A DNA stretch of 64,000 bases from Erythrophleum ivorense (taxonomy: Eukaryota > Streptophyta > Magnoliopsida > Fabales > Fabaceae). The stretch is taken from assembly GCA_026724425.1 (NCBI GenBank), contig JAIUCV010000008.1, positions 26,117,470-26,181,469 of the forward strand, given 5' to 3'. Both the position numbers and the translations under genes were made by a program. Under the pieces are notes generated by a model. It saw only the letters and a list, made by a program, of their open reading frames with translations. It did not search any database and was not told the origin of the DNA. This document shows positions 49,360 to 60,564 of the stretch, in pieces. How positions within the stretch are numbered: the stretch's first letter is position 1; the number at the start of each line of letters is the position of its first letter.

Positions 49360-52092
49360 TGTAACAACCAGAAAAAAGAAAAGAAAAGAAAAGAGAAAAG
49401 AAAAGGGAAAGAAAAGAAAAGCTGAAATTTTTCGAAGGCTGAAAATTTTCTAAGTCTGCTAGCTATAACCTAGCTATAGCGAATGTACCTGTTCGCTATA
49501 GCCTAGCTATAGCGAGAGTGCCTTCTCGCTATAGCGAAAATGCTTCTAGCTATAGCGAGTGCGGGCATCCCATACAAAATCCAGGGAGTAGCTCGCTGTA
49601 GCAAGAGCTATAGCGAAGGCAAAGGTCTGAGACTGACACGAGCTCGCCGTAGCGAGGGTTATGGCTCGCTATAGCGAGGGTGAGTTCGGAAAAGCGTGAA
49701 AAGAGAGATTTTGACTTTTAAAAGCTTCCAAACTTTCCTTTCTCTTAGAACCGACCTAAGCTTCGACCAAGGAGAGAGAAAAGAGCTGTGGAGAGAGAGA
49801 GAGACCTAGAGAAGCAAGGAGACCAAGCAAAGAGGTGAGTAATCTTTAGATTTCCATAGCTTTTCTCCTTAGCATGTTGTTCTCCTCCTTTTGCCTTCTC
49901 TTTCTATGGTTTTGGAAGTTGATTTGGGTTTGGTTCAGAAGAGGGAAATGGAAAACTACTCTAAAAGAAGGGTAGAACTCATATATCTTCATTTCTTCTT
50001 CCTTGCTTTCTTCTTTGAGAACTTGAGAGAGGAAGGAGAGTGAGTAGAGTTTTAGAGAGAGAATCCCTAGATCTTACAAGGGTAGTGGGGGTTTTGTTTC
50101 GGTGAAGAGCCCCTTTAGCTTTGTGAGTACTTATTTGAGTTATGAGAGAATGATTGGTGCTCTTTGTTGTGCCTAGACTCAAAGGAAGCAACTCCATCTA
50201 GTTGTGAGTGTGAAATCAAGAAGGGAGAAGATAAATTGAAAGGGAAGACTTGTGTTATCCGATAAGGTAGCTCTCTACTCTTTCTCGTTGCATTCTTGGA
50301 TGTGTAATAGTCATTGTATGTTGTGTATGTACTTGTATGATGAGATATGCCATTGATGTTGCCTTAATGCATTGGTACCAATATGCTTATGATATGAATT
50401 GTGGAAATTGCTCGGGTGAGGTGGTGCCGAAAGTCCCTTGAGATGGGTGAGGTGGAGCCAAAAGTCCCTGAACCAAGGGTGAGGCAATCCAAAAGTTCCA
50501 AAACTTGGGTGAGGCTAGACCGAAAGTCCCTATAGCCTATTCTTGGCATTGATTTGTTATCATGGCATGAAACACATCTGTTGTATTATTGTGACTTGTG
50601 TGCATACTTGACTAGTTTATATGCCTTGATTGCATCTTGAATGAGTATGAGCTATTGAGATTCCCTGAATCTCACCCCCTTCCCTCTCCCATCTTAACAA
50701 CCAGGTGGAGCTCAAGGAGAATCAAGTACACCTCATGGAGCCTAGTGAGCATACTTAGAGAAATGTATAGTTCTTTTGATTCTTTTATTGTAAAAAGGTG
50801 CCAAAATGGATACGCACCTATTATTTTGAGTTGTAAATATGTGAGCACATGTAACCATATGTATAGATGATGTATGAATTGTGTAAAGAGCCAAAGTAAT
50901 GAGAATGTAGAAATTGGCCCTTTTGTGGCTTATATGAAATGATGTGTTTTGTTCCGTAGCATAGTAAATTTGAAATGTATGATGACTTGGATCATTTGGG
51001 CTATTCATATATGCTATGTTTGTACTTTCAAACTTGCCCAAAAGAGGCTAGAGCATGTGGGAGGCCATTAGGCCCCCAATAAACCATTTTAGGTGCCAAA
51101 ACCGCCAATTTTGTGAGTTCTGTCAAAGTATGACCGGATGAGCTCTTCTTGATATGGAATTTGGCATGCCTTTAGAGTCTATTGAGAGCTTCTTGAGAAG
51201 CTAAAGTGGGTAATATTTTGAGGTCTAGAGAATATTTGGTGAATTGTTGAAATTTGGAAATTTTAATGATTTGGTCATGATACTGTGCATCAAGTCCGAA
51301 AATGAAACCATGCCATTCATAGACCAAATGGTGTTCAATTGTCATGAAATTTTATGAGCATAAACTAGATATCCACAGTGACCTATACCAACTAGAAGCA
51401 CCTCAACTAGAGGTCTGTAGAGAGAGAAACGACTTTCTGAAGTTCTGTATCAGCATCAGGGAAGTTTCTGACCTTTGTTACTGTTCCATCAGTTTTCAGG
51501 GTCCATGAGCTCCTGAACTGATCTGTACTTATTTTTATCATCTAGTTAACATCTGTAGCTTTTCAAATTGGTATAGGTTTCCCAGATTGGATTTTTTTGG
51601 AATTAATTACTAATTTTCAAAGTTCATGACAGTAAACTACACCAGTATCAGGGACAGCCGGACATCTGTATCTTTTTTTATGTCAAGGATGGTCCAGAGA
51701 TTGTGGTTGGGAGTTATTTTTATATGAATTTAACATTCAAATCTTTCCAGAGAGATATAATTTGCTTGATTCCCAATTTTCTAAAATTAGTTATGATTTT
51801 CCAAAGTTGGAGCCAAAAATCTGACTTATGGGCTCATTTGAAAAATTGCATTTTTCTTGGTTTTTGGCTTCATACCCATGGTTTATGAGTTGTTTGAGGC
51901 TATGTACAAGTCTTATAAATGGTAATTGAGTAATGTGAATGATGGATTCACGGGACCCATGGGGTAAAATATGACCAGTTAAACCCCGACTTAAAGTAGT
52001 GCAATACCACGGTTTTGGTCATTTTCCTAGAAAATCATATGGAATCAAGCCAAGAGGGGGATGAATTGGAGTTAAGATATTATGGTGTTACA
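49360..52092 (+). repeat. 3' LTR of element E
   Basis: 2,733 bp, TGTAACAACC to GTGTTACA, followed by GTGTG. Over the first ~1.05 kb I counted by eye 18 substitutions against the 5' LTR, all transitions, and one 1-bp length difference. The CGCTATAGCG cluster and the donor-like site (GT at 49835) are both kept. Confidence 0.95.
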
Positions 52093-52097
52093 GTGTG

Positions 52098-54498
52098 TAT
52101 ATCTCGCCCTAGGCTAGTAAGAGAGGTTAAGGAGTGTTTTAATTTGTTCTAACGTTGGTTTGGGACTTTATATGGTGGAAGAAGGTAGGAGAAACCCTTA
52201 GAAAAAATTTAGGAGCTATGGTTTGGGAGATGAGACAATTGTATCCATAATGGAGCCTTATAAAGCAACACATGTCTAGGCCCTTCTAAGTGAGTAGATG
52301 ATGGCTCCAAGGGCCTTAAATAAGGTTAAGAGATCTAGAAATGAGAAGAGAATGGAGCTTAAAACTTGAATCATGAGGATTACTTCAATAGGCCATTTAT
52401 GGAACCATTATGTGAACCATGGACCCATTTATGCTTGTAAGAAAAAGTGTAGTGTTTTGGCTTGCTTTAGGAGTATAATTATATGCTATTTATGATGTTT
52501 AGGCTAAGAGAACACCAACCCACCTAGATGTGCTTGTGGAACCAAAAAAGGGAAGGAGAAAGACCAAGAAAAGCTTGCATAAGTTCAAGGTAGCTCTCCA
52601 CCTCATTCTCTTTGCATTCTTGGTTATATATATGTCATTGTGTGCTTGTGTGTACTCTTATGATTTGAGAATATGCCACTTGATGCCATGAGATTGCATT
52701 GGTACCAATGTGTTGTCTTGTATGTCATTGATTGTGGAAATGGCTCATAAAGATGAGGTGATGCCAAAAGTCCCTAAATGTAGGTAAAGAGATGCCAAAA
52801 GTCTCAAGGCATAGATGAGACAAGGCCAAAAGTCTCTTGGATGGGTTAAGCAAAAAGTCAAAAGTCCCTAAGTCAAGGGTGAGACAAATTCAAAAGTCCT
52901 AAAATGGGGTGAGGTAAAACTAAAAGTCCCTAGAGCACATTCTTGAATTTAACATGGATTGGTGGCATAGATATGTAATCTTGTATGACTTATGGTTGTG
53001 TTACCTTCCATACTTGTGCCTTTGATATGTATATGCCATGAATGTGTGTGTGAATGGATGTGTGAGTTATTGAGATTCTAGGAATCTCCCTCCCCTCCCC
53101 TCCTTCATCCTAATATGTCTAGGTGGTGTTCAAGAACCAAGAGATGTAAGCCAAAGGACATAAGAGACCATCCTTTGATCATTATGTAGCTTTCTTTGTA
53201 TCCAAATGTAAAAGTGAACATGTACATGTAATTTTTGGTTTGTGAGCACTTGAACAAATGTAATATTATGTATGAATGATGTATGAACCATAGTTGGTAC
53301 CAAATTGATGCAATTATGCAATTTGACTATGTAATGGTTTGGAATTATTAGTGTATTCTTGGATGTGGAATGACCAAAATGAAATGTATGAAGTTTGGGA
53401 TCATTTGGACAGCTCATATAAGTTGTATTTATGTATTTAAACTTGCCCAAGAGGTGCCAAATACCATGGAGAACCATATGGACCAAGTTGATACTTTATA
53501 TAGTGCAAATTTGACAATAATGGTGAGCTATTGCCAAATCTGTCCAAATGAGCTTTTCTTGGTCTGAAATTTAGCATGTTCTAGATCTTGTTGAGAGTTT
53601 TTAAAAAAGCTAAAGTGAATAATATTTTGAGGTCTTCAGAATTTTTGGCAAATTTTTGAAGTTGACAATTTTTCTAGTTTTGGTCTAACACTATTCATAT
53701 GGTCTAAAAATTAATCTTTTTCATTCATAGGGCAAACGATGTCCAATTACTATGAAATTTTATGGGAAGAAGCTAGACATTCCAAGTGACCTATGTCAAC
53801 TAGAAGCACCTCATTTGGATATCTAGAGAGGGAGATATGAATTTTTAAAATTTCTGTTCTGTTCTAGGCACCCAATCAAACCTTCGTCAATATTCAATTG
53901 ATTTTTGGGGTCTGAATGCTCTTAGATTGATCTATAACTATTTTTTCCCTCTAGCTAACATCAACATCTTTCCAAATTGGATTTTTTTGGAGTTAATTAT
54001 GCTTTTTCAAAATTTATATTAGTAAGTTGTACTAGTAATTATGGCCAGTCCAACCTTTGTGCCTTTCTGTTATCAAACATGGTCTAGATGAGATTTTTGT
54101 GGCTTGGAATTAATTGTTGTGTAAATTTAACATCTAGAGCTTTCCAGAAAGTTATGGTTTACTTAATTTTGATTTTTCTAGATTTAGTTACGATTTTTTA
54201 AAGTTGCTAGCAGAAAATTGAAATTTTGACTTGAGGCAAAACGTGAGAATTTATGGTTTTTAGCTCTTGGTCCATGGTTTGTGCAATTTTTAAGATGTTT
54301 ATGGTTTTTATAGATGGAAAATAATTATAAAATATTGTTGGTAAGTTTTTGAGGTCCACGAATTTAAATTTGAATTTTTAACCCCGATGTAATGCCATTA
54401 AATCTATTTTTTTTAGTGTATTTTCTTGGAACTCCTTTGTAACATGTGTAATCCACCATAAATGAGTAAGAGGACGCTAGAATTCACATGGTATGACA
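52098..54498 (+). mobile_element. Solo LTR H, second part
   Basis: Continues H after element E. It contains the AAAAGTCC minisatellite (about 52750-52930) and palindrome GAGATTC-TAG-GAATCTC (about 53069-53085). I place the end at GGTATGACA (54498), as in solo LTR G. The flanks CTTAA (40640-40644) and TGTAA (54499-54503) agree at only three of five bases, so this boundary is less certain. Open frames at 53130-53486 and 53370-53567 are chance frames. Confidence 0.75.
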
Positions 54499-55584
54499 TG
54501 TAAGAGATGTACTTATGAGCATTAGATGTTAATGATATATTTATGTGTTATTTTTGTGACAAACTAGTGAGGCTCTACCCTATTGTAAGTGTAGAGCTGA
54601 GAAAGAAAAAGAGATGGAACCAAAAACAGAAAGGAGAAATTAGAGACTTTTATTGGGTTTTATCACCTATCCAAGGTAGCTTGATTTTTCCTATCTAGTT
54701 GCATGCAAACTTGTTTGAGTTTGATATGCATTGCTTTGTATTGTTGTTTATGATAGTATATGCTATATTGCATAAATGTTTTGCATGTTATGTTTGATGG
54801 CCTGAGGCTAAGAGATAAAGAAAAGGAATAGGACTGAACGCAGTAGTTCTCCCAAGCCCAAGAGATAAGCCTAAGTTAAGCAGATTTTCATGGCCATGAT
54901 TGAGTAAATTACAAACATGTAAGCATTTATGTTAGTTTTATATGACCATACATACTTGCATCATTCTTACTTGACTATCTCATGCTTATTTTGGGTGAAT
55001 TGAGTATCGCTACTTGGATTCTCCTAAATCTCACCCCAATCTCTATTTTTCCACTATCCAGTGCTAGATGGAAGTACCAATGCCAGCAAAGGAAAAGAGA
55101 AAGAATGATACTTGAATTTATAAAACTATATGAATATTTGTATTTAATTTTGTTATAATGTACAAGGAATGTATATGGATTATGTTTAACTCCATCATGA
55201 TGTAACACAAATATTAGTGCACTATAAACCATGATGTATAACTCTAGCTTAAGTTCTTTAGTTTTAGTTGATGTTTTATGCCCAGATTGCAGTATATGAT
55301 CTTGTTATTATCTATATTTTCCTATGTCCATGAGTTTGGGCTATAATATGACCATTTGAATGGTCTGAATGGTCAATTTTATATGGGAAAACTCTATCGA
55401 ATTTTTCTTAGAATATTATGTACATTTTACTTTTAATGGTTAAGTTGTTTGGATATGAAATTTATGAACAAGACAAGTATATAAATTTCAAAAATTTTGC
55501 ATTTAGTATTTTTCTATTATCAATAAATGGACTTATTATTGATCCATAGTAATTAAATAAGAGCTAAATAGCTAAGGTGTTACA
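54499..55584 (+). repeat. 3' LTR of element B (family D), second part
   Basis: Resumes after H and ends AAGGTGTTACA at 55584. Total D length is about 2.93 kb. A relaxed form of the shared palindrome (GGATTCTCCTAAATCTC) is at about 55014. B's target duplication cannot be checked because its other end is outside the window. Confidence 0.72.
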
Positions 55585-56520
55585 TAAAAGTCTTCAAAAA
55601 ACCTAGAGATGTTTGGGCTTCCTCATTGCTTTCATCTACCCTTAAACCCCTATATGTAAGCTCTTAAAAACCCTAACTTTTGATGTCTAAAACTACAATG
55701 TTTTGCACTTATCGTATGGGCCTTATGACTAGCATTCTTGGTTGGTTGCAACACCCAACTCTCAAGCAAATATACCAAGAGTTGCACACTTGGACGTTGC
55801 GAGCAAAACAATGTGTTGGTCGTAGTCTTGACTTTCTAGCACGCCTAAAATGCACTATTTATGAGGTTTTTGGCTATAATTTTTTGTGTACTTGATTTTG
55901 GGTTTTAATGCTTCATTTATCCAAGTTATTTAACCTACCAAAAACTAGATAGCTTCTATTTACAAAGATTAAACTAAATTTAAAAACATAAAATTGAACA
56001 TGCTAAACTCTATCAAATCACCAATGAAACTACTTAAAAGCTTAATTAAATAGCTTAACATGAACATAACTAAATTTATTCACTTCCATATACAAAACCC
56101 TAAAATAACCTAAAATTCCATAAAATGTTGTGAAAACATGATAAATTTGGGACTTATCATGGCTTGAGGTAACTTATTCCACATCCAAACCTATTTGAGA
56201 AAATACTTATGTTAATTTTTTTAGAGAATTCCTTTAGAGAAAATAAAAAGCTAATTATGCCAATATTTAAGTGTTAGACTAGAGAAAGTAGGATTGATTT
56301 AGGATTTGAAAACAATTTTTAGGGTTTTTCTTTAGCCAATTTTGTATTACCTAGGGGCATAGAATTTGAGATTATAATTTGCCTACCATTTAACTCTAAT
56401 AATTTAATAAAATTTTAGGAATTTGACATGGGTGCTTAGTTTATTTGCGAAATCCCAACAGATAATCCAAGGAATTTTGAAATATACTATGAACATCAAG
56501 GGCTTAAGGTTTGATACTCT
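55585..56520. other. Unclassified sequence, no supported gene
   Basis: AT-rich sequence between B and the minus-strand integrase relic. An open frame of 71 codons at 55680-55895 shows no recognisable motif. TTGGGACTTATCAT at about 56147 recurs at 57929. It may include the left part of the relic's 3' LTR. Confidence 0.4.
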
Positions 56521-56775
56521 AAGAATTTGGTAAGGGTAACAATAAGGAAGAAGAAAGGGAAGAAATGAGGAAGAGTGAGAGAAGGAAAGATGAAAAGGAG
56601 AAGAGATAGAGAAGAAAAGAACCATAATTTCCATGACTCCCTTTTTAGTTCTCCAAACAACTATTTATTTAACTAATTGTTATAGCTCAACAATAAAGTA
56701 GTGGACTTTTGTTACATAGGTATTACAATAATATCTTAAGTATCATGTGCAATTACAAAATTACCCCTAAGTTTA
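56521..56775 (-). repeat. LTR-like direct repeat, left copy
   Basis: About 255 bp (GA-rich stretch, then GTTACA-GGTATTACAATAATA, then GCAATTACAAAATTACCC) similar to 57660-57915. The pair brackets the minus-strand integrase relic, so they are probably remains of its LTRs. Position just past the chromodomain fits a 3' LTR. Confidence 0.5.
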
Positions 56776-56784
56776 CATTTATTC

Positions 56785-57690
56785 CTATCAATCCCTCCTC
56801 TCAAAATGACCCCTTGTCCCTAAGGATGTCAAGACTTGGTGAACTCAAGAAACATTTATGTATATCAAACCATAGCTCCCACATGGCATCTTCCTTCGTA
56901 GCCCTCTTCCATTTAATCAACACCTCATTGATGGCTCTATTTCTCTTTTGGTTGATCTTCTATTAAGAATGGCTTTGGGTTCATTGGAATTGGGTTGCTC
57001 TAATTACCATGAATTAGTAAGTGTCTTAGTGGAGTAGTTAGATCAGGACATTTCTTTAGAGACCTTAATACCTTGTGCCAATTTTTGTGAATTCATTCTT
57101 TTAATGGACTGCTACCTATATGCATGTAATTTGAGGAAAACCCATTCTCCTACCTTAAAGTTCCTGTTTGAATAATGTTTATTTGCTTGTTATTTCATAC
57201 AATTAATGGCTTTCACTAAATTTTGTTTAAGCTACCTAATCATCTCTTCACAAGCTAGAAAGCTTTTATCTATGGCTTTCATTAATGATTCATATGGGAG
57301 ACAAGGGAGATGAATTAAGGTAGTTGTTCATGGACTACATAGTATGGGGTAATGTAAATGGAAAAGTGATAAGTGGTATTATACCACCATTTTGCCATCG
57401 GTAGCCATATATTCCATTCAAAAGGCTTTTATTTTGCCAAGCTTCTTAAGTAACCTTCTAAGCATCTATTAAAGACCTTATGGATGATTAATTAATGATA
57501 AATTGTGTGATCCCTATTTGCCTTAAGAATTCTAACTAGAACAAATTAATAAAGAAAGGGTCCTTATCATTCATGATGTTGGTAGGTGTCCTTGGAGTTT
57601 ATATATATTATTGATAAACAATTGAGCTAATTTAAAAGCAATAAAGGGATGTGACAGAGCCATGAAATAGGTACACTTGCTAAAAGTAAG
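56785..57690 (-). pseudogene. Integrase and chromodomain relic of another gypsy element
   Basis: Minus-strand translation in shifting frames gives, in order, an integrase core piece (about 57640-57520: AHFMALSHPF, LAQLFINNIYKLQG), a later integrase piece (about 57480-57340: NRCLEGYLRSL, WNIWLPMAKWWYNTTYH), the C-terminal domain (about 57170-57080) and a chromodomain (about 56950-56820: VLIKWKRATKEDAMWELW). The motifs differ from A, B and E and resemble non-Tekay chromoviruses. Several stops and frameshifts and an internal deletion; gag, protease and RT are missing. This is the most decayed coding sequence in the window. Confidence 0.75.
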
Positions 57691-57915
57691 AATAAGGATG
57701 AAAAAAGGAAAAAAAAAAAAGAGGAAGAGTGAGAAAGATGAAGAGCAAAAGAGTTAAAGAAAAATAGAACAATAATTTCTATTACTCTTTTCATTGCCTT
57801 TTGAATAGCTAGTTAGCTAGCTCAATGTTACAAGTCAACAATGAATCAACTTATTTTTGTTACAAAGGTATTACAATAATACCTTTCAGTATGCCTACGC
57901 AATTACAAAATTACC
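57660..57915 (-). repeat. LTR-like direct repeat, right copy
   Basis: Matches 56521-56775, including the closing GCAATTACAAAATTACCC. It abuts the integrase core directly, implying loss of gag to RT by an internal deletion, if it is the relic's 5' LTR. Contains an A-rich run at about 57709-57720. Confidence 0.5.
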
Positions 57916-57918
57916 CTT

Positions 57919-57940
57919 GATAAGTCCCTTGGGACTTATC
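57919..57940. repeat. Perfect 10-bp inverted repeat
   Basis: GATAAGTCCC, two-base spacer TT, then GGGACTTATC. It may be a junction of two element ends or a chance hairpin. The right arm and flanks recur at 56147. Confidence 0.6.
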
Positions 57941-58360
57941 ATTGGTTTTAGTTAATTTTTAGTATTTTATTAGTTTTTTTTTCATTTTTATATTTTGTGT
58001 AAATAATTAGTAAAATTAAGTTTTTAATTATTTTTTTGTAATTAAATAAGTCTAATTGGAGACATGGTTATTTGTGTATGAACAATGTTAGTTGCAAGTC
58101 TAATGGTTGACCAGAGATGTTCTACAATTGTACAAAATGGATTTTCTATAGTTTGATGCGAGAAATGAGACACCCTAAAAAGACATTAGTGTAGTTGCAT
58201 TAGAAGGATTTTCCATAGTTGCAATGCAAGGTGCTCTGAAACCTTAGATATTCTATAACTTGTGTAGTTATGAAAGGTACATTTTCTAAGACTGTGATAC
58301 ATGGTAGAATCAAAATTGACATGAATGAGCTACCTTTCTCTTTCTTTTGCTTATACAAAG
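57941..58360. other. AT-rich sequence, nothing recognised
   Basis: No coding frame or known repeat seen on either strand. It starts with a long T-rich stretch. Confidence 0.4.
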
Positions 58361-58675
58361 GGAAAATTACATTTAAAGGCCCATGTTTTGTAAAATTTAC
58401 AAGAAAAGGCCGTAAAATTTAAAATTACTCTTGATGACCAAAGTTACTACTACATGTTATGAGGCTTACTACTAGGGTTTAGAAAAGTTACTATTAGGTA
58501 TTCAAAAAATTACTACCAAAGTTTTTGAAACTATAACTTTTCTAAAAGATTATAGTAATTTTCCTAAACCTTAGTAGTAAGTCCTAGTAACTTTGGTCAT
58601 TGAGGTTAATTTCAATTTTTTAAGGTCTTTTATTCTGAATTTTTCAAAACATAGGTCATTGAATGTAATTTTTCC
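58361..58675. mobile_element. Hairpin MITE, about 315 bp
   Basis: The two ends are inverted repeats: GGAAAATTACATTTAAAGGC at the left against the reverse complement of the right end, GGAAAAATTACATTCAATGA. The similarity continues inward through TTACTACTAGGGTTTAG and its counterpart, so most of the element folds into one hairpin. No coding capacity. TTATA occurs six bases before the left end (58351-58355) and directly after the right end (58676-58680). Superfamily not assignable. Confidence 0.75.
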
Positions 58676-58797
58676 TTATAAATATCCCTTAGTGATGTGA
58701 AAAATGGAGAGAAACACCAGTGGAGTGCTTTGTATATTGTGGAGTTTTTGTCTAATGATTTCGACTACTGTTGATGCCTAAGGACTCATAAGAGTTG
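58676..58797. other. Flank of LTR C1
   Basis: About 120 bp without features. Ends in AGTTG (58793-58797), the second target copy of C1. Confidence 0.5.
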
Positions 58798-59053
58798 TGT
58801 GACACCCTAAAATTAATTAAGGTGTTAATCATGGATTAGACATAATTAAGAATAATTATTATGGAATAATTAGGCAAACCAGGTGAATGAGAATCTAGAG
58901 AGAAATAAATTAGTAATATGGGTTTGAGATTTAATTGGGTTAGAAACTTCATCTAGGCTCAAATTAAATTAAGTAAGCCATGCTTAGAGATTAATGGAGG
59001 CCTAATGATTATAAGTGCAGACCTAACTTCTTATTATGATGCTTGGACTAAGA
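58798..59053 (+). mobile_element. LTR C1, first 256 bp, inverted relative to 9574-11998
   Basis: TGTGACACCCTAAAATTAATT matches the start of C2 and C3. It stops where the reversed LTR of element A begins, and the sequence continues without loss into the reverse complement of 11998 and below. GAGAT at 59054-59058 is A's right target copy. Confidence 0.85.
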
Positions 59054-59058
59054 GAGAT

Positions 59059-60414
59059 TGTAATATCATAATTTGTTAGCTCATTCCATGCTATCTTTAT
59101 ACCTCATATCAATCAATTTATATGAGAGGTAAGAAAATGACATTAAAATATTGATTATTTTTACATTGCGTCGCGTATAAAAATTTTGTTCAGTGTCACA
59201 TGAACCATGTGAGCTCATACAACACATTCTCATATTTAATTACATAGATACAACTCATTTGGATCATCAAAAGTGGCCTACATCTCAAGAAACTCGAAAT
59301 GAAGCATAAAATATAGACATTCATTTTCGACCAGCTTTGGCTCATTTCTGTCACAAATTTTGAAAAATCATAACTAATTCTAGAAAAATCAAAATCATAT
59401 ATTCTTGGTTATCCTGGAAAGCTACGGATGTCTACTTCATACTAAAAATATGTACAAATTATAAAGTCTATCACAAAGGATGTTTGACATCTGAAAATAT
59501 CTAGAGGTCAAACTATCCACTGGTACTGTCACAAATTTCTATAGTAAACTTTAAAAATGTTCAATTAATTCCACAAAAATCCAATCCATGCAAATGATAC
59601 CAATTTGGAAATTTATGGATGTTAGCTAGAGGGAAAAAATAACTCCAAAGTAGCTCAGGCACGTCTAGACCACGAAATCTAATCAAGCAATAACTGAGGT
59701 CGGGTGAAGTTTGTGATACTAGATAGAATCTTTAAAAATTCATATCTCCCTCTCTAGATCTCTAAATGAGGTGCTTCCAGTTGGCTAGGAATGTCTAGCT
59801 TTTTGTATAAACTTTCGTGGCAGTTGGATATTATTTTCCCTATGAGTGACAAAATTTAATTTCGGACCAATGCTACAGTACCAATAACCAAAACCAGAAA
59901 AAATTTCTAACTTCAACAATTTGCCAAATATTCCACAGACCTCCAAAATTTACCAACATTAGCTTCCCAAAAAGCTCTCAATAAGCTCTAAATGCATGCC
60001 AAATTTCTGACTAAGAAGAGTACATTTGGATAAAAGGTGACATAGCCTCATGAAATGATCATTTTTGCTCCCTACCAAGAGTCACTTTAGTCCAAATGGC
60101 CTCCTCTTGAGTTTGGCACCTCTTGGGCAAGTTTAAAAGCATAATTATGACTTTTGGAAGCTGCCCAAATGGTCCCAAACCCCATGCATCTAAATTTGGT
60201 CATTCCACATCCAAGAATGCATAGTTGCATCAAGCCATCCAAGAGCCCATTTGCATAATTCTATGGATTTAGTGTCACATAAGGTCTACATCATATTCAT
60301 ACATCATTTTACATTTGTTCATGGTCTCACATCACAAAAATAATATGTACAAGATCACTTTGACATTCAAATACAAATAAGGTTACATAATATACAAAAT
60401 ACAATCTCTCAAGG
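59059..60414 (-). repeat. 3' LTR of element A, last 1.36 kb, inverted
   Basis: Begins TGTAATATCATAATTTG, the reverse complement of the A LTR end, and runs to the exact spot (AGAGATTGTATTTTG on the minus strand) where the 3' LTR at 29808 stops. Together the two parts give 3.56 kb against 3.59 kb for the 5' LTR. The outer flank is the exact partner of A's ATCTC duplication. Confidence 0.93.
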
Positions 60415-60564
60415 TGTAACACCTCTTCTAATACCCTTCTTTATTTTATATATTTGTGAAGAATTCCTTATTTGAGTTTAATCACTTTTTCTGTTTTAAT
60501 TATTCCTTCACAATAAAATCTAATTAATGGCATAGTGGACTACAACAATAACGAAAATACACTG
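60415..60564 (-). mobile_element. LTR F, last 150 bp, inverted
   Basis: Begins TGTAACACCTC (the end of F reversed), next to CAAGG (60410-60414), the partner of CCTAG at 29804 with one mismatch. It stops where C3 begins; CACTG at 60560-60564, reversed CAGTG, pairs with TAGTA at 33289 at three of five bases, both differences being transitions. Confidence 0.8.

Larger units (their letters stand above)
41842..52092 (+). mobile_element. Element E: nearly complete Ty3/gypsy chromovirus
   Basis: 10.25 kb with two LTRs, primer-binding site, gag-pol in one frame and polypurine tract, flanked by perfect GTGTG repeats (41837-41841 and 52093-52097). It is the youngest insertion seen: its LTRs are nearly identical and nothing is inserted in it. 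Clade assignment to Tekay/Del-like chromoviruses rests on the single frame and the C-terminal chromodomain. Thirteen nonsense codons make it non-autonomous as it stands. Confidence 0.95.

Noticed and set aside
53130..53567. 118- and 65-codon overlapping frames on both strands
   Set aside because: Both lie inside solo LTR H and are not open in related LTRs.
55680..55895. 71-codon frame as a possible host gene
   Set aside because: No motif, no exon signals I can support, and very AT-rich flanks.
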